A stretch of 64,000 nucleotides of DNA. Source: Tropicimonas sp. IMCC34043. Lineage in GTDB: Bacteria > Pseudomonadota > Alphaproteobacteria > Rhodobacterales > Rhodobacteraceae. The number at the start of each line of letters is the position of its first letter. The first letter of the stretch is position 1. The position numbers and the translations under genes were made by a program. Below the pieces are notes generated by a model that was not told the origin of the DNA, did not search any database, and was given only the letters and a program-made list of their open reading frames with translations. Shown here in pieces: positions 54,737 to 63,827 of this stretch. Location: assembly GCF_003390845.1 (NCBI RefSeq), contig NZ_QMEK01000001.1, forward strand, positions 1 through 64,000, written 5' to 3'.

Positions 54737-55441
54737 TCAGCCGAAGGCAGTTTCAAGCGCGATTTCGACCATGTCGCCAAAGCTGCGTTCGCGCTCGTCG
54801 CTCGACAACTCCTCGCCGGTCAGCAGATGGTTGCTGATGGTCAGGATCGCCAGCGCCCGGCAGCCATGGCGGGCAGCGACGGCATAAAGCTCGGCTGCCT
54901 CCATCTCGACCGCAAGGACGCCATGGCGGGCCAGCTGATCGGAAAGGTCGGTACGCTCGTCATAGAATGTATCGGAGGAATAGATGCCGCCGACGTGGGT
55001 CTGAACTCCGCGCGCTTCGGCGCAGGCGACGGCACGCGACAGCAACGACCAATCGGCGCAGGGGGCAAAGTTCAATTCCCGAAACAATCCCCGAGAGGGG
55101 GTGGACATCGACGAGGCGGTCATTGCGATCACCAGATCGCGAACTTCCACCGACGTCTGCATTGATCCGGCCGATCCGATCCGGATCAATGTCTTTGCAC
55201 CGAAATCTTTTATTATCTCATTTGCGTATATCGAAAGTGATGGCATTCCCATTCCGGAGCCATGGATCGTCACTCTATTTCCGTGCCAGAACCCCGTGAA
55301 GCCCAGCATTCCGCGGACTTCATTAACGCATTCTATCTCATTCAGAAACTTCTCGGCTGCCCATTTTGCGCGGTACGGATCGCCGGGAAGAAGAACGACC
55401 TCTGCAATGTCGCCCTCATTCGCGCCAATATGCACTGACAT
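54737..55441 (-). CDS. deoD: Purine-nucleoside phosphorylase, DeoD (hexameric) type
   Basis: A 234-residue phosphorylase that splits purine nucleosides with phosphate. The N terminus ([27 protein letters not shown]) and [27 protein letters not shown] and [16 protein letters not shown] (ribose-binding Met-Glu) are intact. At the position of the catalytic acid of Escherichia coli DeoD (Asp204 in VSDHI) the sequence reads TISNHL, an Asn. It is next to tdk in the same direction, a nucleoside salvage pair. The first 60 codons are noticeably AT-richer than the rest. Confidence 0.92.
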   Translation of the reverse strand: MSVHIGANEGDIAEVVLLPGDPYRAKWAAEKFLNEIECVNEVRGMLGFTGFWHGNRVTIHGSGMGMPSLSIYANEIIKDFGAKTLIRIGSAGSMQTSVEVRDLVIAMTASSMSTPSRGLFRELNFAPCADWSLLSRAVACAEARGVQTHVGGIYSSDTFYDERTDLSDQLARHGVLAVEMEAAELYAVAARHGCRALAILTISNHLLTGEELSSDERERSFGDMVEIALETAFG

Positions 55442-55510
55442 TCTTGCCTCCCGCGCCGCAACGGACCCTGTTGGCCGGCCTTGGGGGACCGGACCTGAAC
55501 GGGGCTGCGA

Positions 55511-55834
55511 TCAGATAGAAAACTCTTCTATGTTCGCACCTTCCGCTTCGGCGTCCTTGATCCATTGCGGTTTGCGCCCGCGGCCGGACCAGGTCTGTTC
55601 CGGGTTCTCGGGGTTGCGGAATTTCGCGGGGTTCTTTGACTTCATCCGCGCGCGCATTCGCAACGACGGGTCGGCCGTCAGTTCGTCGAGGCGGAAGCCA
55701 TGTGCCGCCGCCGCCTTTATCGCGGCATCGAGCGCGGCACGCCGTTCGCGTTCCGCAAGGCTGGACAGGGCCGCATCGACATCGATCTTGAGCTGTTCGA
55801 GCTCGGTTCTCGAGAGTGTGTTCAGGTCGTGCAA
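55511..55834 (-). CDS. H-NS/HvrA-family nucleoid protein
   Basis: A small (107-residue) H-NS-type DNA-binding protein. The N-terminal half is an oligomerising coiled coil (LNTLSRTELEQLKIDVDAAL). The C-terminal DNA-binding part reads KFRNPENPEQTWSGRGRKPQW with the core T-W-S-G-R-G-R-K-P motif that inserts in the AT-rich minor groove. I place the start at a TTG (55834), which has GGAGA six bases upstream and gives the family N terminus; a GTG at 55870 would add 12 unusual residues with GGAGG only two bases away. Confidence 0.85.
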   Translation of the reverse strand: MHDLNTLSRTELEQLKIDVDAALSSLAERERRAALDAAIKAAAAHGFRLDELTADPSLRMRARMKSKNPAKFRNPENPEQTWSGRGRKPQWIKDAEAEGANIEEFSI

Positions 55835-55930
55835 GTTCGTTTCTCCGAAGTTATGGCGATTAAAAGCCACAACCTCCGGGAGAAATCAATTGCCAATTTC
55901 TTGATGTCCGCTCTTCGGAGCGGCAATTGC

Positions 55931-57898
55931 CTATTCAGCGGCCATTTTTGACGGGTCGGCAAGCATAACGATATCCATCATGATTTTGTTGAGCTCGAAA
56001 TCTTTTGGTGTGTAAACCTTGCTGACTCCGATGGACAGCAATGTAGCGGCATCGTCATCGGGGATGATGCCCCCGACAATCACGGGAATGTGACCAATTC
56101 CGGCATCGTTCAATTTCGCAATGATATCCGAGACCAACGGTATATGGCTGCCTGACAGGATCGACAGGCCGATCACATTGGGACGTTCCCTGGATGCCGC
56201 TAGGGCAATTTCATCGGGGGTAAGGCGGATGCCTTCGTATTCGATCTCCATGCCGCAATCGCGGGCGCGGAAGGCGATCTGTTCGGCCCCGTTTGAATGG
56301 CCGTCGAGTCCCGGTTTGCCCATGAAGAACTTCAGCCGCCGGCCAAGCCGGTCGGAGACCGCATCAACGGCTTCGCGAATGTGATCGAGCCCCTCGGTCT
56401 TGTTCGAGATCGAGCGCGAGACCCCGGTCGGGCCGCGGTACTGCCCGTGGACCTCGCGCATGACCCCGGCCCATTCGCCAGTAGTCGCGCCGGCCTTGGC
56501 CGCGGCAATCGACGGCGGCATGATGTTGTCGCCCGCCTGCGCCGCCTGACGCAGCCGGTCGAGCGCTGCGGCGACAGCCGCGGCGTCGCGGCCCGCGCGC
56601 CAGGCCTCGAGCCGGCCGATCTGATCCTGTTCCATCGCCGGATCGACCACCATGATGCCGCCATCGGCACCGACCAGCGGCGAAGGCTCGGCCTCGGTCC
56701 AGCGGTTGACACCGACGACCACGGTCTGGCCCTGTTCGATGCCGACCAGACGGTCGGCGTTGGAATTGACCAGTTGCGCCTTCATGTACTCGATCGCCCC
56801 GATGGCGCCGCCCATGCTTTCGATATTGGCCAGTTCGGCGCGCGCGCCGTCCTTCAGCGACTCGACCTTGCGATCGACCGCAGGGTTGCCATCGAACAGG
56901 TCGTCGTATTCCAGCAGGTCGGTCTCGTAGGCCATGATCTGCTGCATCCGCAGCGACCATTGCTGGTCCCAGGGCCGCGGCAGTCCCAGCGCCTCGTTCC
57001 AGGCCGGCAACTGCACGGCGCGGGCGCGGGCGCGTTTCGACAGTGTCACCGCCAGCATCTCGATCAGGATGCGATAAACGTTGTTCTCGGGCTGCTGTTC
57101 GGTCAGGCCGAGGCTGTTGACCTGCACGCCATAGCGGAAGCGGCGGTATTTCTCTTCGGTGACACCATAGCGGTCGCGGCAGATCTCGTCCCAGAGCTCC
57201 GCGAAGGCACGCATCTTGCACATCTCGGTCACAAAGCGGATGCCCGCGTTGACGAAGAACGAGATGCGTCCGACGAGTTTCGGAAAGTCCTTGTCCGCCA
57301 CCTTCCCCCGCAACCCGTCCAGCACCGCCTGGCCGGTTGCCAGCGCGAAGGCCAGTTCCTGCTCGGGCGTCGCGCCGGCCTCTTGCAGGTGGTACGAGCA
57401 GACGTTCATCGGGTTCCACTTCGGGATCTCGCGATAGCAATATTCCGCGACGTCGGTGATCATCTTCAGCGATGGCTTCGGCGGGCAGATATAGGTGCCG
57501 CGCGACAGGTATTCCTTGATCAGGTCGTTCTGCACCGTGCCCTGCAGTTTCGACACGTCTGCGCCCTGTTCCTCGGCCACGGCGACATAGAGCGACAGCA
57601 GCCAGGGCGCGGTCGCATTGATCGTCATCGAGGTGTTCATCTGTTCGAGCGGGATCTGGTCGAACAGCGCCCGCATGTCGCCCAGATGCGCCACCGGCAC
57701 GCCCACTTTGCCGACCTCACCCCGGGCAAGTTCGTGGTCGCTGTCATAGCCGGTCTGGGTCGGCAGGTCGAACGCGACCGAAAGGCCGGTCTGACCCCTG
57801 GAAAGGTTGTTGCGATAAAGTTCGTTCGAGGCCTTGGCCGTGGAATGCCCGGCATAGGTGCGGAAAAGCCAAGGCTGGTCTTTCTGGGTATCGGTCAT
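55931..57898 (-). CDS. ecm: Ethylmalonyl-CoA mutase
   Basis: A 655-residue coenzyme B12 mutase converting ethylmalonyl-CoA to methylsuccinyl-CoA in the ethylmalonyl-CoA pathway. The N-terminal barrel begins WLFRTYAGHSTAKASNELYR and contains SVAFDLPTQTGYDSDHELARGEVGKVGV and MNTSMTINATAPWLLSLYVA (cited in part). The C-terminal B12 domain has KPGLDGHSNGAEQIA (the D-x-H-x-x-G cobalt ligand), SILSGSHIPLV and PVIVGGIIPDDD. Methylmalonyl-CoA mutase is close, but is longer, and the adjacent ccr gene favours Ecm. The ATG at 57898 is chosen by family start; the open frame further upstream is not conserved. Confidence 0.93.
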   Translation of the reverse strand: MTDTQKDQPWLFRTYAGHSTAKASNELYRNNLSRGQTGLSVAFDLPTQTGYDSDHELARGEVGKVGVPVAHLGDMRALFDQIPLEQMNTSMTINATAPWLLSLYVAVAEEQGADVSKLQGTVQNDLIKEYLSRGTYICPPKPSLKMITDVAEYCYREIPKWNPMNVCSYHLQEAGATPEQELAFALATGQAVLDGLRGKVADKDFPKLVGRISFFVNAGIRFVTEMCKMRAFAELWDEICRDRYGVTEEKYRRFRYGVQVNSLGLTEQQPENNVYRILIEMLAVTLSKRARARAVQLPAWNEALGLPRPWDQQWSLRMQQIMAYETDLLEYDDLFDGNPAVDRKVESLKDGARAELANIESMGGAIGAIEYMKAQLVNSNADRLVGIEQGQTVVVGVNRWTEAEPSPLVGADGGIMVVDPAMEQDQIGRLEAWRAGRDAAAVAAALDRLRQAAQAGDNIMPPSIAAAKAGATTGEWAGVMREVHGQYRGPTGVSRSISNKTEGLDHIREAVDAVSDRLGRRLKFFMGKPGLDGHSNGAEQIAFRARDCGMEIEYEGIRLTPDEIALAASRERPNVIGLSILSGSHIPLVSDIIAKLNDAGIGHIPVIVGGIIPDDDAATLLSIGVSKVYTPKDFELNKIMMDIVMLADPSKMAAE

Positions 57899-58284
57899 CG
57901 GCGGGCCTCGCGACTGGGGAATGGCAATAATATTCCGATCTGGAGCAACTATGCGAAAGATTGTGGCGGTGTCAATTCGCTGCAATGCGGCGGGTGTGAC
58001 AGAGGGCGGCCTCGGCAATGCCGGTAATTGCCGGAAGGCTGTATTGAGGCCGCCCAGGCGGCTGCAGCGGGGATTGTCCGGGCAGGCGCAGCCCTGAGAC
58101 GGCAGAAACGGGAGGGCAGGCGGCAGAATGCCGATGCCGTCGAGGGCGCCATGGACTCTTCGGTGGCGACATAAAGTTTCAAAAACCTTAGCAGCACTGT
58201 TGATAAGTTGCGCCAAGATCTCTAATCCACTACGAGCAGCCGTGATGATTCTGCATTGCGGCACGTACTATGGTGGAGGCTTGG
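57899..58284. promoter_or_regulatory. Divergent ecm/ccr control region with repeated motifs
   Basis: A 386-bp gap with no supportable gene. It has a perfect dyad GGCAAT-N7-ATTGCC at 58014-58032. It also has a direct repeat, CTGCAATGCGGC at 57980-57991 and CTGCATTGCGGC at 58251-58262, lying 81 bp from the ecm start and 22 bp from the ccr start. These could be operators for a regulator of acetyl-CoA assimilation. A GGAGG ribosome site at about 58273 precedes ccr. Confidence 0.5.
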
Positions 58285-59568
58285 ATGGCTCTGGACGACA
58301 TGAACCACGCAACCTACGAAGCGCCTGAGAAGGAGCTGTACGAGATCGGCGAAATGCCCCCGATGGGCTACGTGCCCGCCAAGATGTACGCTTGGACAAT
58401 CCGTCGCGAGCGGCACGGCGAGCCGGACAAGTCGTTTCAGGTCGAGGTCGTCGATACCCCCAAGCTCGACAGCCACGAAGTGCTGGTTCTCGTCATGGCG
58501 GCGGGCGTCAACTATAACGGTGTCTGGGCCGGGCTCGGCATCCCGATCTCGCCCTTCGACGGTCATGGCGCCGATTATCACATCGCGGGTTCGGATGCCT
58601 CTGGCATCGTCTGGGCCGTCGGCGACAAGGTCAATCGCTGGAAGGTCGGCGACGAGGTCGTGATTCACTGCAACCAGGACGACGGCGACGACGAGGAATG
58701 CAACGGTGGCGATCCGATGTTCTCGCCCAGCCAGCGGATCTGGGGCTATGAGACGCCGGACGGGTCGTTCGCCCAGTTCACCCGCGTCCAGGCGCAGCAG
58801 CTTTTGCCGCGTCCGCAGCATCTGACCTGGGAAGAAAGTGCCTGTTACACCCTGACACTGGCAACCGCCTACCGGATGCTGTTTGGCCATCACCCGCACG
58901 AGTTGAAGCCGGGCCAGAACGTTCTGGTCTGGGGCGCCTCGGGCGGTCTCGGCTCGTTCGCGATCCAGCTGATCAACGCCGCCGGTGCCAATGCGATCGG
59001 CGTGATCTCGGAGGAGGACAAGCGCCCCTTTGTCATGGGCCTTGGCGCAAAGGGCGTGATCAACCGAAAGGACTTTTCCTGCTGGGGCCAGCTGCCCACG
59101 GTCAACACGCCCGAATACGCGGCCTGGTTCAAGGAAGTGCGCAAATTCGGCAAGGCGATCTGGGACATCACCGGCAAGGGCGTGAACGTCGACATGGTGT
59201 TCGAACACCCCGGCGAGGCAACGTTCCCGGTCTCGACCTTCGTCGTCAAGAAGGGCGGCATGGTGGTGATCTGTGCCGGCACCTCGGGGTTCAACTGCAC
59301 CTTCGACGTCCGGTATCTGTGGATGCACCAGAAGCGTGTGCAGGGTAGCCACTTCGCGCACCTCAAACAGGCCGCGGCGGCCAACCGGCTGATGATCGAA
59401 CGGCGAATCGACCCCTGCATGTCCGAGGTCTTCCCCTGGGAAGAGATCCCGACCGCCCACATGAAGATGCTCAAGAATCAGCACAAGCCGGGCAACATGG
59501 CGGTTCTGGTCCAGGCCCCGACGACCGGTCTGCGGACCTTCGAAGACGCCCTCGCCGCGCGCAGATAG
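58285..59568 (+). CDS. ccr: Crotonyl-CoA carboxylase/reductase
   Basis: A 427-residue NADPH-dependent enzyme that reductively carboxylates crotonyl-CoA to ethylmalonyl-CoA, the key step of the ethylmalonyl-CoA pathway for growth on acetate and other C2 units. It is a zinc-less alcohol dehydrogenase-type fold. Signature text includes MAAGVNYNGVWAGLGIPISPFDGHG, IAGSDASGIVWAVGDKV, IWGYETPDGSFAQFTRVQ, VLVWGASGGLGSFAIQLI (NADPH site) and QGSHFAHLKQAA with the CO2-pocket His. The ATG at 58285 is preferred for its GGAGG site; an upstream in-frame start at 58270 is weaker. Confidence 0.95.
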   Translation: MALDDMNHATYEAPEKELYEIGEMPPMGYVPAKMYAWTIRRERHGEPDKSFQVEVVDTPKLDSHEVLVLVMAAGVNYNGVWAGLGIPISPFDGHGADYHIAGSDASGIVWAVGDKVNRWKVGDEVVIHCNQDDGDDEECNGGDPMFSPSQRIWGYETPDGSFAQFTRVQAQQLLPRPQHLTWEESACYTLTLATAYRMLFGHHPHELKPGQNVLVWGASGGLGSFAIQLINAAGANAIGVISEEDKRPFVMGLGAKGVINRKDFSCWGQLPTVNTPEYAAWFKEVRKFGKAIWDITGKGVNVDMVFEHPGEATFPVSTFVVKKGGMVVICAGTSGFNCTFDVRYLWMHQKRVQGSHFAHLKQAAAANRLMIERRIDPCMSEVFPWEEIPTAHMKMLKNQHKPGNMAVLVQAPTTGLRTFEDALAARR

Positions 59569-59799
59569 CAGGTGAGTGTGCGCAAAAAGCAGGTGATTCT
59601 ATAGCGCCAATGACGGCCGGTTCCGCTCGGCGGGGCGGGCCGTCTGTTCGGCATGGCTCAAATTTATTTATATTCAATGGCTTGGCCGGTGGCCGGCTCG
59701 CCACATCTGGGGAGGATAAAGCCGTGAGTTATGTGGCGTAAATGTCCCGTGCTATGGCTGCGGGGATAATTCGCTATCCTCCCGAACCGAGGTTCTGAT

Positions 59800-60012
59800 A
59801 TGACCCATTATTGGATGCTGGACGTACTGGCCGATCTTCGGGCGTATGCCCGCGAATGCGAACTTCCGGCGTTGGAACAACAGCTTGAAGTTGCCATTGG
59901 GGTCGCTTCGTCCGAGTTTTCCCTGCAGGAAGGCCTCTTGGTGCCGTCCCTAACGTCGAGGAGGTTGCCGGAAGCGGCCATATATGCAGGAGACGCTCGA
60001 CGATCTGTGTGA
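59800..60012 (+). CDS. Small conserved-looking protein upstream of luxR
   Basis: A 70-residue protein of no known function (MTHYWMLDVLADLRAYAREC...). The N-terminal 45 residues look like an amphipathic helical protein; the C-terminal 20 are less convincing. GAGG lies nine bases upstream. It overlaps the luxR start by 29 bases in another frame, which suggests translational coupling. It could be a regulator or only a leader peptide for luxR. Confidence 0.5.
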   Translation: MTHYWMLDVLADLRAYARECELPALEQQLEVAIGVASSEFSLQEGLLVPSLTSRRLPEAAIYAGDARRSV

Positions 60013-60697
60013 ATACGTTCAGGCCGCCACGGATGTTGGTGGCCTTCAGAGTGCGACCGAGCGTCTTAGAGATCATTATGGTGTTGCGCACATCGTTTAC
60101 CACTGGGTGAATGCCGTCGGCGAGCGGTTCGGGGCCGGGACATACAGCCAGGAATGGGTCGACCGTTACGTCGAGAAAGACTATCTGCGGATGGATCCGG
60201 TCATCCTCGGGTGTTTTCAACGATTTACGCCGGTCGACTGGAAAGACCTCGACTGGACCAGTCGTGCAGCACGGGCCTTCCTGAAGGAGGCAATCGAGTT
60301 TGGTGTTGGCAACCAAGGCTTCACCATCCCGATTCGCGGTCCCTCCGGCCAGTTCGCCCTGTTCACGGCGTCGGATAGTTGCGAGGATTACGAGTGGACC
60401 CGCTTCATCGACGGCAACCTGAGAGACTTGATGATAATCGCCCACGAATTCAACAAGAAGGCGTTGGAATTTGAAAGTGGCGGCGACTCGGCTCCGGTTC
60501 CGGCGCTGTCGCCGCGGGAGTTGGCGGCGATGACCTATCTGGCGCGTGGGATGAACCGCGCGCAAGCGGCGCAGGAGATGGACATCTCGGAACATACCCT
60601 TCGGGTCTATATCGAGGCCGCGCGCCACAAGCTTGGCGCCATGAATACAACCCATGCCGTGGCCCGTGCGCTGAGCCGAGGGCTCATCGTCGTATGA
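59984..60697 (+). CDS. luxR: LuxR-family acyl-homoserine lactone receptor
   Basis: A 237-residue quorum-sensing regulator. The autoinducer-binding domain (about 20-160) keeps HIVYHWVN, EWVDRYVEKDYLRMDPVI (the Trp, Tyr and Asp that hold the lactone), VDWKDL and FTIPIRGPSGQFALFT. The HTH (about 170-235) reads LSPRELAAMTYLARGMNRAQAAQEMDISEHTLRVYIEAA, cited here in parts. No clear ribosome site precedes the ATG, consistent with coupling to the small upstream gene. The cognate luxI follows at 110 bp. Confidence 0.93.
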   Translation: MQETLDDLCEYVQAATDVGGLQSATERLRDHYGVAHIVYHWVNAVGERFGAGTYSQEWVDRYVEKDYLRMDPVILGCFQRFTPVDWKDLDWTSRAARAFLKEAIEFGVGNQGFTIPIRGPSGQFALFTASDSCEDYEWTRFIDGNLRDLMIIAHEFNKKALEFESGGDSAPVPALSPRELAAMTYLARGMNRAQAAQEMDISEHTLRVYIEAARHKLGAMNTTHAVARALSRGLIVV

Positions 60698-60730
60698 CGA
60701 AATCGTGAATCGTGCGAATTTGTTAAGGTG

Positions 60731-60750
60731 ACCTAGGGTCTGCGTAGGAC
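60731..60750 (+). promoter_or_regulatory. Possible lux box in the luxI promoter
   Basis: ACCTAGGGTCTGCGTAGGAC resembles a lux box, with ACCT at the left and perfect CCTA/TAGG arms around nine bases. It ends 57 bp before the luxI start, a fitting place for LuxR activation of luxI. The outermost bases do not pair. Confidence 0.45.
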
Positions 60751-60807
60751 CTTGTTAACCAAGTTGGGCCAATCCTTTCCGTACCGGACGGAAAGGAGCC
60801 AATCAAT

Positions 60808-61449
60808 ATGCTACGGTACATCTACGGAAACGACCTCAATCGCTACCCCACGCTGCGTGACACCATGTTTCGCGACCGCGCCGACCAGTTCTCTCGGAGG
60901 CTCGGGTGGGAAGTAAATGTTAACGATCGCGGCGAAGAACGCGATCAATACGACATCCTGAACCCGCTATACGTGATCTGGGAGCTCGACGACGGCACCC
61001 ACGGGGGCTCCATGCGCTTCCTGCCCACAGTTGGCCGGACCATGATCAACGAGCATTTCTCGCATCTGACGGACGGGGTGAAGATCGAATCACCCCTGAT
61101 CTGGGAGTGCACGCGGTTCTGCATCTCGCCGCGCGCCGACCGCCGCGCCGCGGCTGCGCTGGTTCTGGGTGGGGGCGAGCTGATGGAGCTCTACCATCTG
61201 ATGCACTTCTGCGGCGTCTTCGACCCGCGGATGGAGCGGATCTATCGCCTGTACCACGTGGAACCCGATGTGATCGGGACTGCGGGCGAAGGCAAGGATC
61301 GCATCGGCGTCGGCCTTTGGGAAATGAAGCCCGAAGCCTGGAAGCCGACGCTCGCCCGTCTTGGCATCGATCGCGCTACCTCGCTCAGCTGGATCAACCG
61401 CTCGTTCAACCGTGTTGAGCCGCCGATGGAGCTTGCGAAGATCGCGTGA
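60808..61449 (+). CDS. luxI: Acyl-homoserine lactone synthase (LuxI family)
   Basis: A 213-residue synthase that makes an acyl-homoserine lactone from S-adenosylmethionine and an acyl carrier. All hallmark residues are visible: Arg, Phe and Trp in RDRADQFSRRLGWEV, the acidic DQYDILNPLYVIW, GSMRFLPTVG, and the Glu-x-x-Arg of PLIWECTRFCI. The variable C-terminal acyl-chain pocket does not allow the chain length to be called. AAGGAG precedes the ATG by nine bases. Confidence 0.95.
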   Translation: MLRYIYGNDLNRYPTLRDTMFRDRADQFSRRLGWEVNVNDRGEERDQYDILNPLYVIWELDDGTHGGSMRFLPTVGRTMINEHFSHLTDGVKIESPLIWECTRFCISPRADRRAAAALVLGGGELMELYHLMHFCGVFDPRMERIYRLYHVEPDVIGTAGEGKDRIGVGLWEMKPEAWKPTLARLGIDRATSLSWINRSFNRVEPPMELAKIA

Positions 61450-61540
61450 CCTGTTCCTCAAAGGAAGAGCCGCGAATTCCCGGGACGGATCGCGGCTCTC
61501 CTGGCTGGAACATCACCGCATTCGTCGCTAGGCTCCGGCC

Positions 61541-63067
61541 ATGGCCGTCCCCGTCGTAACATTCTCGGACGACCAGGCCGAAGCCTGGGATCGCGCGACG
61601 GAGGTTCTGGCCTCGGCCGGCGTGGATCTTGTGAACGATGCCCTGACCCCACGGGACGATTCCGCCACCGGACTTCTGGCGGTCATCGGCAAGGCGGGAT
61701 CGGGAAAGACCCTTCTGCTTGCGCGGCTTGCCGGCGATCTGCTGGCCGCAGGCGTCGAAATCGTCTCGGGCGATTGGGAAGGACGGCGTCGGCGCGACCG
61801 GCGTACGCTGGCGATTCTGGCACCGACCAACAAGGCGGCAAGCGTGCTGCGTAACCGCGGCGTGCCTGCAACGACGATCCACCGCATACTCTATACCCCG
61901 GTCTACGATCCGGAATACGAAAAGATCGCGGCCTGGCTTGCCGGCCAGGGTGAGCGCCCGACGGTCGAGGGGCTGACAGATGCCGCGCTTGACCGCGCCC
62001 ATGCGTTTTTTCAGACCCACAAGTCGATCCCCGGCGCGCTTGCGGTCGCAGGACTGCGCGGGTCCGATTTCATCACCGGCTGGAAGCGGCGCGACGAGCC
62101 GCTCGATATCGGCTTTGTCGACGAAAGCTCGATGCTCGACACCCGGCAATTCGACGACCTGCGCGAGATCTTTCCGACCCTGATACTGTTCGGCGACCCG
62201 GCGCAGTTGGCCCCTGTCAACAATTCCGGCGCCATGGTCTTCGAAACCCTCCCCGAGGCGAACCGGATCGAACTCCACCGCGTTCACCGTCAGGCCGGCG
62301 ACAGCCCGATTCTCGATCTCGCCCACGCATTGTCCGACCCGGATCTCGATTTCGAGCAGTTCGAGCGGATGATCGAACAGGCTGCCCGCGATGATCCGCG
62401 GGTCGAGATCGCGGGCCGGGTCGATGCCGAATTGATGGCGCGCTCGCCGGTGCTGGTCTGGCGCAACGCCACAAGAATCCGGCTGATCAACGCTTTCCGC
62501 ACCGCCTATGACGCGCCGCCCGACGGTCTGCTGCCGGGCGAGCCGCTGATCTGCGACGGGATCGAGCTGCCGCTCAAGCACCGCAAGAAGCGGCTCGACC
62601 TCGAGGCACGGGGCCTGATCAAGGGCGCGCAGGTGATCTGGCTTGGCCCCGGGCGTCGCCCCGGATTCTCGCGCCTGCATGTGATCGGAACCGAGGATCC
62701 GCGGCTTTCGGCGGCCTCGATCATCAAGATCGAGATGCCGGGCGAGGAAGAGCCGTTCATTCCCTTTGCCGCCAACATGGGCGCGGCGTTCCTGCATGGG
62801 GCTGCTGTCACGATTCACAAGGCGCAGGGCTCGCAATGGCCCGCCGTCCAGGTCTTTGCCCCCGATCTCTATGCCGCCGCGCGTGCAGGCCGGGTCGAGG
62901 CGGGCCAACCGCTCTGGAAACGACTGGCCTATGTGGCGATCACGCGCGCCGAAGAGCGGCTGATCTGGGTTACCCGCTATCGCCTTGCGCGGCCAAGGTC
63001 GCCGCTCGACATCGCGGATCTGCCGGTGCCGCAGACCGCCCTGTCACTGACCCCGGCCGAACTGTGA
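61541..63067 (+). CDS. Superfamily 1 ATP-dependent DNA helicase (RecD-like)
   Basis: A 508-residue stand-alone helicase or ATPase. Motif I is LLAVIGKAGSGKTLLLARL, motif Ia is APTNKAASVLR, motif II is IGFVDESSMLD, and motif III is LFGDPAQLAPV. Motif V is GAAVTIHKAQGSQW and motif VI is AYVAITRAEERLIWVT. It lacks the nuclease and N-terminal domains of RecB/AddA and matches the compact RecD2-like class seen in alphaproteobacteria. Its role is probably DNA repair or replication restart. It converges with pgeF, only 4 bp apart. Confidence 0.87.
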   Translation: MAVPVVTFSDDQAEAWDRATEVLASAGVDLVNDALTPRDDSATGLLAVIGKAGSGKTLLLARLAGDLLAAGVEIVSGDWEGRRRRDRRTLAILAPTNKAASVLRNRGVPATTIHRILYTPVYDPEYEKIAAWLAGQGERPTVEGLTDAALDRAHAFFQTHKSIPGALAVAGLRGSDFITGWKRRDEPLDIGFVDESSMLDTRQFDDLREIFPTLILFGDPAQLAPVNNSGAMVFETLPEANRIELHRVHRQAGDSPILDLAHALSDPDLDFEQFERMIEQAARDDPRVEIAGRVDAELMARSPVLVWRNATRIRLINAFRTAYDAPPDGLLPGEPLICDGIELPLKHRKKRLDLEARGLIKGAQVIWLGPGRRPGFSRLHVIGTEDPRLSAASIIKIEMPGEEEPFIPFAANMGAAFLHGAAVTIHKAQGSQWPAVQVFAPDLYAAARAGRVEAGQPLWKRLAYVAITRAEERLIWVTRYRLARPRSPLDIADLPVPQTALSLTPAEL

Positions 63068-63071
63068 CGGC

Positions 63072-63827
63072 CTAAAGCCGGACCACAGAAATCAGCCGGC
63101 CATAATCCGCCTCGCCCCGATGTACCGACCGGCGATAGGAATAGAACCGTTCCGGGTCGGAATAGGTGCAGTGCCGGGTCCAGCTGGCCTGACCGATGCC
63201 GGCCGCGCGCATCCGCGCGAGGCTGTAGGCGGGCAGGTCGAAGTATGGCTTTTCGCCGCCGCTGCCCGCAAAGAACCGCTGGTTGTCGGGATCTTCGGCG
63301 ATGAACTCGTCGAAAAACTCCCAGCCGACCTCATAGGCGCGCTGCGAGATCGTGGGGCCGATCACCGCGCTGATCCGCTCGCGGTTGGCACCAAGCTGCT
63401 CCATCGCGTCAAGCACCGCCTCAAGCACGCCGCCAAGTGCACCGCGCCAGCCCGCGTGCGCCGCCCCGATCACCTGGGCCTCGTGATCGGCAAACAGCAC
63501 CGGCTGGCAATCGGCCGTCAGCACCGCAAGCGCGATCCCGGGGGTGGCCGTCACCATCCCGTCGGCATCCGGCCGGTCGGTCGGTGCCGAGTCGAGGGTG
63601 ATGACATTGGCCGAGTGGATCTGGTTCATCGAGATCAGCTGGCCCGATCCGACGCCCATGGCCTGGGCGACGCGGTCGCGGTTGATCGCCACGATTTCGC
63701 TCTGGTCCGACGATCCCGGGCCGCAATTCAATCCCTCGAATACCCCCGAGGAGGCGCCGCCGCGGCGGGTGAAGAACCCGTGGCGCAGGGGCGACAGGCT
63801 GTCGGCGGTGAGAATTTCGAGGGTCAT
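63072..63827 (-). CDS. pgeF: Peptidoglycan editing factor PgeF (YfiH/LACC1 family)
   Basis: A 251-residue enzyme of the former 'laccase domain' family. Zinc-ligand motifs are MNQIHSANV (His), VLTADCQPVLF (Cys) and GAAHAGWRGAL (His). FFTRRGGASSGVFEGLNCG opens the protein and RSVHRGEADYGRLISVV closes it. Homologues act on purine nucleosides as phosphorylase/deaminase, and YfiH prevents misincorporation in peptidoglycan. The start overlaps the upstream methyltransferase stop by ATGA. Confidence 0.92.
   Translation of the reverse strand: MTLEILTADSLSPLRHGFFTRRGGASSGVFEGLNCGPGSSDQSEIVAINRDRVAQAMGVGSGQLISMNQIHSANVITLDSAPTDRPDADGMVTATPGIALAVLTADCQPVLFADHEAQVIGAAHAGWRGALGGVLEAVLDAMEQLGANRERISAVIGPTISQRAYEVGWEFFDEFIAEDPDNQRFFAGSGGEKPYFDLPAYSLARMRAAGIGQASWTRHCTYSDPERFYSYRRSVHRGEADYGRLISVVRL

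Noticed and set aside
56297-58027. A 576-codon plus-strand frame opposite ethylmalonyl-CoA mutase
   Set aside because: It is antisense to a gene with intact B12 and barrel motifs, with no domain of its own.
61406-62908. A 500-codon minus-strand frame opposite the helicase
   Set aside because: Helicase motifs I to VI are complete on the plus strand; the opposite product is unrecognisable.
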